Source: Paludibacteraceae bacterium (GTDB taxonomy: Bacteria > Bacteroidota > Bacteroidia > Bacteroidales > Paludibacteraceae). Taken from it: a stretch of 64,000 bases of DNA. The notes beneath the pieces are model-generated. The model did no database searches. It saw only the letters and a list, made by a program, of their open reading frames with translations, and was not told the DNA's origin. Positions 10,195 to 18,993 of the stretch are shown in pieces (within the stretch, counting starts at the first letter, position 1; every line of letters starts with the position of its first letter). The DNA is taken from contig CAJOKE010000005.1 in the NCBI GenBank assembly GCA_905235225.1, positions 27,291 to 91,290 of the forward strand. The letters run 5' to 3'. Made by a program: the position numbers and the translations under genes.

Positions 10195-10268
10195 TGGAGT
10201 ATAGCGGACTCGAACCGCTCACCTCGACACTGCCAGTGTCGCGCTCTAGCCAGATGAGCTAATACCCC
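10195..10268 (-). tRNA. tRNA-Ala (anticodon GGC)
   Basis: Cloverleaf: acceptor GGGGTAT/ATACTCC, anticodon arm CGACA-CTGGCAG-TGTCG, T arm AGCGG-TTCGAGT-CCGCT. Confidence 0.93.
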
Positions 10269-10336
10269 TCATTTAATTGCCATTCGAACATGTAAAATTT
10301 AACTGTTTGCAGACCCTTATATATCCAAATGCGCTG

Positions 10337-10384
10337 CAAAAGTAGACTTTTATTTTGACATATACAAATATTTTTGTAATTTTG
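10337..10384. promoter_or_regulatory. Interleaved divergent promoters for tRNA-Ala (-) and the acetyltransferase-like gene (+)
   Basis: Plus: TTTG 10354-10357, 19 nt, TAATTTTG 10377-10384. Minus: TTTG 10368-10365, 20 nt, TACTTTTG 10344-10337. Confidence 0.7.
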
Positions 10385-10404
10385 CGAAAAATTTGATAAA
10401 AATC

Positions 10405-11394
10405 ATGTCCAATAAGGAAATATATGCGGAATGGGTGCAGTCCCAGCAGACAATTCCGCTGTTTATGCAACCATGGTGGATGGATGCCGTCTGTGCCGGC
10501 AAAGCATGGGATGTCATTTTGGTTAAACGCCCTGTTTCTGACACAGAAAAGGATGAGTTGTCCCCAACTGATATTGTTGCTGCCATGCCTTATCTTTGGC
10601 GAAAAAAATGGTGGATGAAGTGGATTGCCATGCCGCAACAGACCCAAATAGGCGGATTATGGTTGGACGAAAACAGAACTTTCGAACCGGAAGAACTGAC
10701 CGCAATCTGTCAGGATGTTGCAAAACAACTTGCCGGATTGAGCCTCAACTACTATTACCAGCAGTTCCCGCTATCCAGCCCTTGTCCCGACCTGTTCCGC
10801 GAACTCGGATTCAAGGTCAAAGAACGCGTTACATACCGCATAAACGACCTGACTGATCTTGACAAGGTTATTGACAATTTCTCCAAGAATAAAAAACGGC
10901 AACTCCAGAAAGCACTGTCATTACATGCCGAAAAACACATCACCGCTGAGGAGTTTTATGCACTGCATTTGTCATGGCTTGCCTTGCAAAAGAAACAAAT
11001 CACATATTCACGCGAATTCTTTTTAGTACTGGAGCAGAAACTCCGCAAACGCCATCAATCACAGATACTGACCATCTGCAATCCCGATCATATTCCCTAT
11101 GCTGCCGCATTATTGGTTTGGGACAAACAACGGATGTATTACCTCATTCCGTGTTTTAATCCCGAATACAAGGAATCCGGTGCCGGAGCTTTGCTTGTCT
11201 TGGAAGCACTCAAACTTGCCCGCGAAAAAGGCCTTGTCTTCGATTTCGAGGGCAGCATGATTCGCGGTGTCGCACAGCATTACAAGCAGTTCGGTTCCGT
11301 TCCCTGCAACTATTACAGTGTTGAAAAGTATTATAGCTGGTGGTTCCGAATTGTCCTTCTGTGGAACTGGCTTAGAAACAAAAAATACAGGTAA
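10405..11394 (+). CDS. FemAB/GNAT-like acetyltransferase-domain protein
   Basis: ATG at 10405 (MSNKEIYAEW); KNKKRQLQKAL...AALLVWDKQRMYYLIP...SGAGALLVLEALKLAREKGLVFDFEGSM resembles FemAB-type/BioF2-like acetyltransferases. Confidence 0.65.
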   Translation: MSNKEIYAEWVQSQQTIPLFMQPWWMDAVCAGKAWDVILVKRPVSDTEKDELSPTDIVAAMPYLWRKKWWMKWIAMPQQTQIGGLWLDENRTFEPEELTAICQDVAKQLAGLSLNYYYQQFPLSSPCPDLFRELGFKVKERVTYRINDLTDLDKVIDNFSKNKKRQLQKALSLHAEKHITAEEFYALHLSWLALQKKQITYSREFFLVLEQKLRKRHQSQILTICNPDHIPYAAALLVWDKQRMYYLIPCFNPEYKESGAGALLVLEALKLAREKGLVFDFEGSMIRGVAQHYKQFGSVPCNYYSVEKYYSWWFRIVLLWNWLRNKKYR

Positions 11395-11398
11395 GCAG

Positions 11399-12943
11399 TC
11401 AGCCTCTGCCCTCTAAAACACGATTAAGATACCATTTGCTAATTAAATCGTTAATCCCGATGTAGCGATTAAAGTTTTTTGTGTTGCGTGAACCATTCAG
11501 TTCCTCACGTAACGGCTGCGCGAGACACCATTCACCTAAAGGGTCGGCTATGGAGTCCGACGACCAAGGGCGGTATCGGAGTAATGGTTTCAGAACATAT
11601 TTTCCCCACCGTTTCCACCACACAACCGGTTGATATTCAATTGCTGAAGGCGCGCCGTTTCTTTGGAAAATATATTCCGCAAATGAACAATATAACCGCC
11701 CGTTACGTAATGACTCATACGGCAAACGGGCAAATATATCATATAACTCGTTATCCCAAAGAGGCAAGCGAACTTCATGATTAAAGAAAGTATATGCCCT
11801 GACCGAATTAACAATATTATGCGCCTGTCTGTGTACCATTATCCAATTCTGGTATGCGGATATAGGAGTTACCCCCGCTGCCAACTGATGTTTGAAATAC
11901 GTATAAAGCCGCCGTTCGACTGTTTTTGAATACCGATACTCAAAACCAAGGCGCATCATCTTACGTGACAAAGTCTTTGCCGTATCTGTCGGTTTCACAT
12001 GAGCCTTGACAAGATGACTTCCTGCAAACGAATCACCTGAATGCCCCGGAACAAATACAGCGTCCTGATTTATCAGGTCGGATGCCTTCAGCACCTTGAT
12101 AGCCGCATATTCAAACAGCCATACAAAGTTGGTATAACAACCGACATGACGATAATATCGCCCAAATTCCGCTCCACCGATTTCAGTTAACCTTTGAATC
12201 TCAGGGTCTTGAGGGGAAATACGGTAATGCGGATACCCTAAATGTTGCGCAGTTGCATGTGCTGTTTCCCACTCCGTATCGTCCGGACCTGTGACAGTAT
12301 AGCACACAACATTTTTATATCCGGCTTCACGCAACAGACAAAGGATTAGCCGCGAGTCGTTTCCTGCCGTCAGAGGTATAACTATTTGTCTTTGTCCGAT
12401 ACTGCCTGTCAATCGCATTATAGCACGACGCATGGCGGATTCCAATTCATAAAGTTGCACCGACTGTTCCTCGCCACGATGACACAAATAATTACAATAT
12501 TCACCCGTCTTCCATTGTTCCTGTTCATAGATTACATAGCATCCGGGCATCACCTGGTGTACGTTATTCAATAATGTATGTCCGGGCATGACCGATCCTG
12601 ATGACTTGTAGAAAGCCAGAGCTTCCTCATCTATGTCAGCAGACTCAAATAATTTATGCGGATTGTCCGATATACTGCCCGAATCCGTATAAAAAAGAGG
12701 AATTGAACGCAGTCTGTCCACACCGGCTGCACAAAATCCGTCTTTCTCAATTATAACGGAAAACAATCCATTCGCTTCACGCAAACGCTTTTCCAAGGAA
12801 TACACATCCTCTACATTAGCGAAAAACCCGCACAGACTTTCTGCCGCATAAAGATTTCCGGCGGTATCATAGCAATAGCCACAAGCATACATACTGCCGT
12901 CAGAGTACCATTGTTTATTATCAACCAATATGTGCGTCTTCAT
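11399..12943 (-). CDS. Asparagine synthase-like protein lacking the N-terminal catalytic Cys
   Basis: VIPLTAGNDSRLILCLLREAGYKNVVCYTV ATP-pyrophosphatase loop; FAGSHLVK; N-terminal domain begins MKTHILVDN rather than MC. Confidence 0.75.
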   Translation of the reverse strand: MKTHILVDNKQWYSDGSMYACGYCYDTAGNLYAAESLCGFFANVEDVYSLEKRLREANGLFSVIIEKDGFCAAGVDRLRSIPLFYTDSGSISDNPHKLFESADIDEEALAFYKSSGSVMPGHTLLNNVHQVMPGCYVIYEQEQWKTGEYCNYLCHRGEEQSVQLYELESAMRRAIMRLTGSIGQRQIVIPLTAGNDSRLILCLLREAGYKNVVCYTVTGPDDTEWETAHATAQHLGYPHYRISPQDPEIQRLTEIGGAEFGRYYRHVGCYTNFVWLFEYAAIKVLKASDLINQDAVFVPGHSGDSFAGSHLVKAHVKPTDTAKTLSRKMMRLGFEYRYSKTVERRLYTYFKHQLAAGVTPISAYQNWIMVHRQAHNIVNSVRAYTFFNHEVRLPLWDNELYDIFARLPYESLRNGRLYCSFAEYIFQRNGAPSAIEYQPVVWWKRWGKYVLKPLLRYRPWSSDSIADPLGEWCLAQPLREELNGSRNTKNFNRYIGINDLISKWYLNRVLEGRG

Positions 12944-14192
12944 ATAATTGTCTGTCAAAACGATATGCTACAATAAGAAACCACACCAACTCACACAGTA
13001 ACACTATAGCACTTGAATACGCATACCAACGAACCGCAAACATTAGCGAGCCGATATATATACCCAATCCCAAAGCTAAAACACGTACTATCAGATACCC
13101 TATTTCTATCCACATCATAACTCTCTGTTTTCCAAAAATATCGGGGATAAAATTTATGCCCGTAGCCATCAATACCATTAACAGCCACACCAACAAACTA
13201 CGAATATACTCGCCGGATACAACATAGTCTTTCCCAAGCAGCCATGCTGTAATATCGGGTAAAAAACAATATAGTAATACAAAGACAGGGACAGTTATCA
13301 GAATTACAGCAACCAAATATCGCATCAGAAAAGCCAAAATCGGCTGCCTTCTATTCACAAAATCAGCTGTTTGCCTGAACAACACCTGATAAAACGAAGC
13401 ACAAATCATATTTATCGGACGAAACGCCAATGCAAAAGCCATAGAAAAGAACCCCATCTCAGTTACCCCGAATACAGGCGTCAGCATAAATACCGGCAAA
13501 TTTATACTGACGGAATTGAGCAATGAGCGGGGCAGGGAATATTTAGGAAACCGGCTGAATTCCCCGGCAACCTGTTTATAAGTAGTCATCGGATAGCGTA
13601 TCAATAATAATGAAACGCATTTCCGCCACCCGCAGATAATTACCCCGATGAGCGATCCCAAAGGAGCTAACACGCAGGACACAATCAATCCGCCCGGTAG
13701 ATGGACACCCCCGAAACCCACCTTGAAAGCAGCCCCCGCTATGGATTGTGAGGCTTGAAACCCGCCAATCAAGGAAAATCGTCTCATGCGCGTATAATAA
13801 TAATTAAGCAGAGACCATAAGCCCAATGCCGCCACATAAAAGGGCATCACCCACCAAAAACGAGCAAGAGAAGGCGTATTAAAAAGGGCGGCAACTGAGT
13901 TCGAAAAAGGAACCGAAAGTAATAAAACAAACGTCAACGCAGCAAGGATAACCATACCAACATGGGTAACGGCACGCGCTTTATCATCTGATTTCGGCAA
14001 TAATATTGCATATTGGTATTCAGCAGTGGAAAGCAATACCAAAACACCCCCTATACTCATAAACAAATTCAGCAAGCCGAAATCGTCCGGAGAATATAAG
14101 CGGGACAGAACAGGATAAACAGCCAAACCGACCGCCTGAGCAATCACGTTCGCACTTAACAATTTAGCACTATCCTTGATTATTTTGTTCAT
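12921..14192 (-). CDS. Second polysaccharide flippase (Wzx-like)
   Basis: AQAVGLAVYPVLSRLYSPDDFGLLNLFMSIGGVLVLLSTAEYQYAILLPKSDDKA, typical flippase N-terminus. Confidence 0.87.
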   Translation of the reverse strand: MNKIIKDSAKLLSANVIAQAVGLAVYPVLSRLYSPDDFGLLNLFMSIGGVLVLLSTAEYQYAILLPKSDDKARAVTHVGMVILAALTFVLLLSVPFSNSVAALFNTPSLARFWWVMPFYVAALGLWSLLNYYYTRMRRFSLIGGFQASQSIAGAAFKVGFGGVHLPGGLIVSCVLAPLGSLIGVIICGWRKCVSLLLIRYPMTTYKQVAGEFSRFPKYSLPRSLLNSVSINLPVFMLTPVFGVTEMGFFSMAFALAFRPINMICASFYQVLFRQTADFVNRRQPILAFLMRYLVAVILITVPVFVLLYCFLPDITAWLLGKDYVVSGEYIRSLLVWLLMVLMATGINFIPDIFGKQRVMMWIEIGYLIVRVLALGLGIYIGSLMFAVRWYAYSSAIVLLCELVWFLIVAYRFDRQLYEDAHIG

Positions 14193-14258
14193 TCAGGGTA
14201 CAAAATTACTGCTTTTTAGGCAAAACTCCAACTAATATCACATTTTTTTATAAAAAAA

Positions 14259-14290
14259 TTTGTTCATTCCACAAAAAAGCTGTAAATTTG
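14259..14290 (+). promoter_or_regulatory. Putative Bacteroidetes promoter for tonB-like gene
   Basis: TTTG 14259-14262, 20 nt, TAAATTTG 14283-14290. Confidence 0.6.
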
Positions 14291-14318
14291 CAGCTCGAAA
14301 ATAATACCAATACACAAT

Positions 14319-14999
14319 ATGCAAATCAAAAAGTCACAAAAAGCCAGTCTGGAGGACAAAAAGCTGACCTACGTTCTGCTGGGGTTTGTATTTGTTCTCA
14401 GCTTGTGCTATGTAGCCTTGGAATGGACCGAAAAAGAGGTCACCAAGTACGAAGTCGCAGACATGGACTTCCAGTTTGAGGAAGAAATCGAGATTCAGCA
14501 GACATCTCAGGAGACAACACCTCCGCCCCCACCACCTCCTGTACAGGAAGTAGAGGTTCTCAATGTGGTGGAAGATGATGTTGAGACCGAGACTATTGAG
14601 ATTAACACCGAGGACGACAAGGATGTCGAGGTGATTATTCAGGCTCCCGTTGAGGTTAAAGAAGAGGAAGAGGAAGAAGAAGTAGTGTTCGTTGTTGTAG
14701 AAAAAATGCCGGAATTCCCGGGCGGACAACAAGCATTGTTCAAATACCTCAGTGAGAATGTCAAATACCCTGTTATTGCTCAGGAGAACGGTATCCAAGG
14801 TCGTGTTATTTGCCAGTTCGTGGTAAATAAAGACGGTAAGATTGTGGATGTTGAGGTCGTTCGTTCAGGCGGTGACCCGTCATTGGATAAAGAGGCTGTT
14901 CGTGTCATCAAGTCCATGCCGCCATGGAAGCCCGGTCAGCAACGTGGTAAGGCCGTGCGTGTAAAATACACGGTTCCCGTAAACTTCCGCTTACAATAA
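14319..14999 (+). CDS. tonB: Energy transducer TonB
   Basis: Single N-terminal TM, PPPPPPP/acidic linker, EFPGGQQALFKYLSENVKYP...GRVICQFVVNKDGKIVDVEVVRSGGDPSLDKEAVRVIKSMPPWKPG. Confidence 0.92.
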   Translation: MQIKKSQKASLEDKKLTYVLLGFVFVLSLCYVALEWTEKEVTKYEVADMDFQFEEEIEIQQTSQETTPPPPPPPVQEVEVLNVVEDDVETETIEINTEDDKDVEVIIQAPVEVKEEEEEEEVVFVVVEKMPEFPGGQQALFKYLSENVKYPVIAQENGIQGRVICQFVVNKDGKIVDVEVVRSGGDPSLDKEAVRVIKSMPPWKPGQQRGKAVRVKYTVPVNFRLQ

Positions 15000-15001
15000 A
15001 C

Positions 15002-17089
15002 GTGGAATTAGCACACCAGAATATAGGTTATTGCAAGGGTGTCGGTACCAAACGTGCCGACACTCTTCGTAAAGAGTTGGGCGTAGAGACTGCGCTCGAC
15101 ATGCTGCGTGTCTATCCATACAAGTACACTGACCGAAGCCGATTCTACAAGATACATGAGATTGCAGATGAGGAGACCTCAGTGCAGATTATCGGTGAAA
15201 TCATAGAGTGGCATACTATCGGAGTAGGGAAAGGGCAACGCTTGAGTGCGACCTTCACCGACGGGCAGCACACCATCGAATTGGTGTGGTTCCGCGGGGT
15301 GCAGTATATCAAGTTGGACAAAAACGTCCCGTATCTTCTGTTCGGCAAGCCTACACGGTTTAATCACCAGTACAATTTTGTACACCCCGAACTGACTCCC
15401 ATGTCGAAGGTCACGCCTCAGATGACACAGGGATTAGAGCCGGACTATACCACCACTGACAAGATGAAGCAATGCGGACTCAACTCCAAAGGTGTCCGCA
15501 CTATCATAGCGGGATTGCTGCCCCAACTCAAAGCCGGAATTCCCGAAACCATCGGACAAGACGTATTAGACCGTTACCACCTCATGGGGCTGACTGAGTC
15601 ACTGGTCAACATCCACTTCCCGAAAGACACTCCCACTATGCAGAAAGCCCGCGAACGTTTGAAATTCGAGGAGCTGTTCTTTATCCAATTGCAGATACTG
15701 AAAAAGAAGAAGCGTCACGAAAAGAATGCCGGTTTCGCCATGCCGACTGTGGGCAGGCGTTTTAACCGGTTCTACCACGATTATCTGCCGTTCGAACTGA
15801 CGAACGCCCAAAAGCGTGTTATCCGTGAGATTCACGGAGATATGAAATCGGGACATCAGATGAACCGCCTACTGCAAGGTGATGTGGGCAGCGGCAAAAC
15901 CTTGGTGGCATTACTATGCGCACTATTGGCTGCAGATAACGGCTACCAAACCTGTATTATGGCACCGACCGAGATACTTGCCAACCAGCATTACCAGACA
16001 CTGCGTTCCATGGTACCGCCTGAAATAGAACGTATTGAGTTATTGACCGGAAGCACGACCAAGAAACAACGTGAGCCATTACATGAAGCACTGCGCGCAG
16101 GTGAAGTGGATATATTAATAGGAACGCACGCACTGATAGAGGATGAGGTGCAGTTTGCCAACCTCGGATTGGTTATCATTGACGAGCAGCACCGTTTCGG
16201 TGTGGCACAACGTGCCAAACTATGGAACAAGAATATACAGCCGCCGCATGTTTTAGTCATGACGGCGACCCCCATTCCGCGCACGTTGGCAATGACCTTA
16301 TACGGCGACCTGCAAGTGAGTGTAATCGACGAACTGCCCCCCGGCCGCAAGCCGGTGCATACATTGCACTACTCCATTGCCCGCAAGACCAGTGTCAACC
16401 AATTCATTACCCAACAGATTGAGCAAGGGCGTCAAGTGTATGTCGTTTTCCCGCTGATAAAGGAGAATGAGAAATTAGACCTGCTGGATCTGCAGAACGG
16501 TTTTAACGAGTTGTGCGAGACATTTCCGCAATACCGCATTTCGATGGTTCACGGGCAAATGAAAGCGAAGGACAAGGACGAACAGATGCAGCGTTTCGTC
16601 AAGGGAGAGACACAGATATTAGTGGCAACGACCGTTATCGAAGTCGGTGTCAATGTACCGAATGCAAGTGTGATGATTATCGAGAACGCTGAGCGGTTCG
16701 GTCTAAGCCAACTCCACCAGTTACGCGGACGTGTAGGTCGTGGGGCTGACCAAAGCTATTGCCTGCTACTGACGAAGATGGAATTAACCTCAGACACCCG
16801 CAAGCGCATGGACATTATGGTGGCGACCAATGACGGTTTCCGTATTGCAGAGGCAGATCTGCAGTTACGCGGTCCCGGTGATATGGAAGGGACACTGCAA
16901 TCCGGCACACCGTTCGATTTGAAGATAGCCAACCTTGGTACAGACGGCCAGTTGTTAGAAGTGGCACGCAAGGCGGCAAGTGAAATATTAGACGCCGACC
17001 CTGAACTATCAGACGAGTTCAACCGTATATACAAGCGTCAACTCGACCTTATGCGACAGACACAAGATTACTTCGGCGAAATCTCTTAG
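15002..17089 (+). CDS. recG: ATP-dependent DNA helicase RecG
   Basis: GTG start; MNRLLQGDVGSGKTLVALL, IIDEQHRFGVAQR, VMTATPIPRTLAMTLYGDL, LRGRVGRGADQSYCLLL. Confidence 0.96.
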   Translation: MELAHQNIGYCKGVGTKRADTLRKELGVETALDMLRVYPYKYTDRSRFYKIHEIADEETSVQIIGEIIEWHTIGVGKGQRLSATFTDGQHTIELVWFRGVQYIKLDKNVPYLLFGKPTRFNHQYNFVHPELTPMSKVTPQMTQGLEPDYTTTDKMKQCGLNSKGVRTIIAGLLPQLKAGIPETIGQDVLDRYHLMGLTESLVNIHFPKDTPTMQKARERLKFEELFFIQLQILKKKKRHEKNAGFAMPTVGRRFNRFYHDYLPFELTNAQKRVIREIHGDMKSGHQMNRLLQGDVGSGKTLVALLCALLAADNGYQTCIMAPTEILANQHYQTLRSMVPPEIERIELLTGSTTKKQREPLHEALRAGEVDILIGTHALIEDEVQFANLGLVIIDEQHRFGVAQRAKLWNKNIQPPHVLVMTATPIPRTLAMTLYGDLQVSVIDELPPGRKPVHTLHYSIARKTSVNQFITQQIEQGRQVYVVFPLIKENEKLDLLDLQNGFNELCETFPQYRISMVHGQMKAKDKDEQMQRFVKGETQILVATTVIEVGVNVPNASVMIIENAERFGLSQLHQLRGRVGRGADQSYCLLLTKMELTSDTRKRMDIMVATNDGFRIAEADLQLRGPGDMEGTLQSGTPFDLKIANLGTDGQLLEVARKAASEILDADPELSDEFNRIYKRQLDLMRQTQDYFGEIS

Positions 17090-17132
17090 TCAGGAACAAG
17101 CGTCCTTATATTCCCTAATACTTATAGCAGAG

Positions 17133-17447
17133 TTATTCTGCAATACCTATTTCAAGCCAGTTGGCTATAGTCAGATTGGCGTCTTCCAATGCCTGTTCGG
17201 GTGAAACCTCATATTCATCCAAGAGCCATTGCTGCATTTTTTCCGCAGAAACTTCTTCTTTGAATTCAGCGGCTTTTTTCCACAGGAAAGCAGCAGTCTC
17301 ATTCATTGTGATCATCTTATTGAAGTTGATTTGTTCAATCCCTTCTCCAATCAAAATCCACTCATCGCCTAACTGACGAAGTTTGAATCCCTTTTTACAT
17401 TTTATCATTTTGTCATTTTCCATATTATCATTTATTATTTTAGCCAA
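17133..17447 (-). CDS. PqqD-family protein (RRE-like fold)
   Basis: KKGFKLRQLGDEWILIGEGIEQINFNKMITMNETAAFLWKKA pattern; start may be downstream at MIKCKKGF. Confidence 0.7.
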   Translation of the reverse strand: MAKIINDNMENDKMIKCKKGFKLRQLGDEWILIGEGIEQINFNKMITMNETAAFLWKKAAEFKEEVSAEKMQQWLLDEYEVSPEQALEDANLTIANWLEIGIAE

Positions 17448-17478
17448 CCGGTCATTATTTTTTTATAAAACTTTGACA

Positions 17479-17533
17479 GCAGTTTACGTTTACATCTCGT
17501 TCGCATCACGTTCGCATTCAGTACGTCACAATA
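17479..17533. repeat. 11-bp degenerate tandem array overlapping the 3' end of the S24/S26 peptidase gene
   Basis: GCAGTTTACGT/TTACATCTCGT/TCGCATCACGT/TCGCATTCAGT/ACGTCACAATA in 11-nt register from 17479. Confidence 0.65.
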
Positions 17534-18003
17534 CCGGTTCTATTCAGTTTGATTATTTTCCGATATACTTTCAACAATATTCTGCGGCAGGGATAGAGCA
17601 TGTTCCATATCCGCCCGCGTGTCAACGGTTTGCGCCTGCCCTTGTCGTTCTCAATGCGGATGACGGTACCTAACACATCCGCCTTGGTGCATTGCTCCGT
17701 ACTACCTATATTGCCATCACCCATGAGTGTCACCGCCTCACCGTCCACTGCTATGACGCGGTGTAGTACAAAAGCCCGTGGCGTTTGCTGCGCCAAAGTC
17801 GAACCGGCAGGTCTATGTATCTGCGCCAAAGCAATATCCCCCACCCTGACATCCGGTTGCTTACGCAGGACAACAATATCTTTTCCCCCCTCGATAAACG
17901 GTCTCATACTGACACCGGTGGGTGTAAAGCGAACATCTTTCCCTTCGCTCAACAACTCTCCGATTTCGGGAATCAGAATGTCATTTTCAATACTTTTTTT
18001 CAT
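17518..18003 (-). CDS. S24/S26 family signal-peptidase-like protein
   Basis: FTPTGVSMRPFI (S26 catalytic Ser region), VGDIALAQ, FVLHRVIAVDGEAVTLMGDGNI. Confidence 0.75.
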   Translation of the reverse strand: MKKSIENDILIPEIGELLSEGKDVRFTPTGVSMRPFIEGGKDIVVLRKQPDVRVGDIALAQIHRPAGSTLAQQTPRAFVLHRVIAVDGEAVTLMGDGNIGSTEQCTKADVLGTVIRIENDKGRRKPLTRGRIWNMLYPCRRILLKVYRKIIKLNRTGIVTY

Positions 18004-18031
18004 TTAATCCGACACACAACTTGCCATTTTA

Positions 18032-18217
18032 TCATTTATCCTGATTATCGGGGTTATCGTCTTTTTCGCGGATGCGCATGGAACCGCGGATAACGACAAG
18101 GAGCAAGCCCGCCACCAATACATAATTAGCGTATTCCTTTAGCGGTGTGAAGGTCATTATTGCTCCGACAAGCAGCACAACCAAGGCAATGATCAATACT
18201 ATCTTTGATTTCTTCAT
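18032..18217 (-). CDS. Small two-TM membrane protein (61 aa), unknown function
   Basis: MKKSKIVLIIALVVLLVGAIMTFTPLKEYANYVLVAGLLLVVIRGS; 4-nt overlap with upstream gene. Confidence 0.6.
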   Translation of the reverse strand: MKKSKIVLIIALVVLLVGAIMTFTPLKEYANYVLVAGLLLVVIRGSMRIREKDDNPDNQDK

Positions 18218-18966
18218 ACAGTTTGTTTACGACGATAAATGATTACAACTATATAAGCAGCCGCCAAAGCAAGCAGTATCCATATGCCGTCTCCAACGGG
18301 ATCGGGGAAAGGAATATCAGGATAACCGTTTACCTTTTTTATACCGGGTTTGGCAGCATGTTCCTGTGCCGTGGCTTCAATAACCTGCGCTTCGGCAGCC
18401 ATTGTGTTGGCAGCAGTCAGACTGCGCGAGGAAGTCCATGCAGCAGTGGACAACACCATATTAGATGTAGAGACAGCAAATGCCGAACCTGCTCCTGTTA
18501 TAGAAGTGGAAGAACCTCCGCCACCACCGGCAGCACCACCGCCGCCACCGCCACCAATAGTTTTGACAGTAGCAGACGAGGTTGTATGTACCCTCAAGGC
18601 ACCACTGTTAGGCGATTGGAAATTATGTTTTGGGGCAGCAGGCGTACTAACCGCAGACGGTGCCGAATGATGTATTACACCCGCATGGCGGTAAGCCCGT
18701 GTTGCGGGAGTTACCGTATTGGATGTAGCGGCAACAGCGGCAGATTCGCTTTGTGCAGTTTGCCTAATAACTTCCCCTTCGTATTTAGCTACAGCGGCTT
18801 GTCCGGAGATGGCGGTATCATTTCTTTTGGCGAGCATGACAGTGGTCAAAATACCGAGGTAAGCCAAAACAGCCAAACCGAAGAAGAAGATAACCGTCCG
18901 GCGGTAGTTTTTCGCTTTCTCCCGACGGTATATGTCTTTCATGTTTTTGATATAGTCGATACGCAT
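18214..18966 (-). CDS. Membrane protein with N- and C-terminal TM segments and a Gly-rich middle, unknown function
   Basis: TM near residues 25-45; GGGGGGGAAGGGGGSS; C-terminal DPVGDGIWILLALAAAYIVVIIYRRKQ. Confidence 0.65.
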   Translation of the reverse strand: MRIDYIKNMKDIYRREKAKNYRRTVIFFFGLAVLAYLGILTTVMLAKRNDTAISGQAAVAKYEGEVIRQTAQSESAAVAATSNTVTPATRAYRHAGVIHHSAPSAVSTPAAPKHNFQSPNSGALRVHTTSSATVKTIGGGGGGGAAGGGGGSSTSITGAGSAFAVSTSNMVLSTAAWTSSRSLTAANTMAAEAQVIEATAQEHAAKPGIKKVNGYPDIPFPDPVGDGIWILLALAAAYIVVIIYRRKQTV

Positions 18967-18993
18967 AGTAGTGTATTTATCAGGTTAAGCGTT

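Noticed and set aside
11399-17447. Possible lasso-peptide cluster (asparagine-synthase-like protein plus PqqD)
   Set aside because: The two genes are separated by tonB and recG and lie in different operons; no transglutaminase-like B2 protein or precursor peptide was seen.
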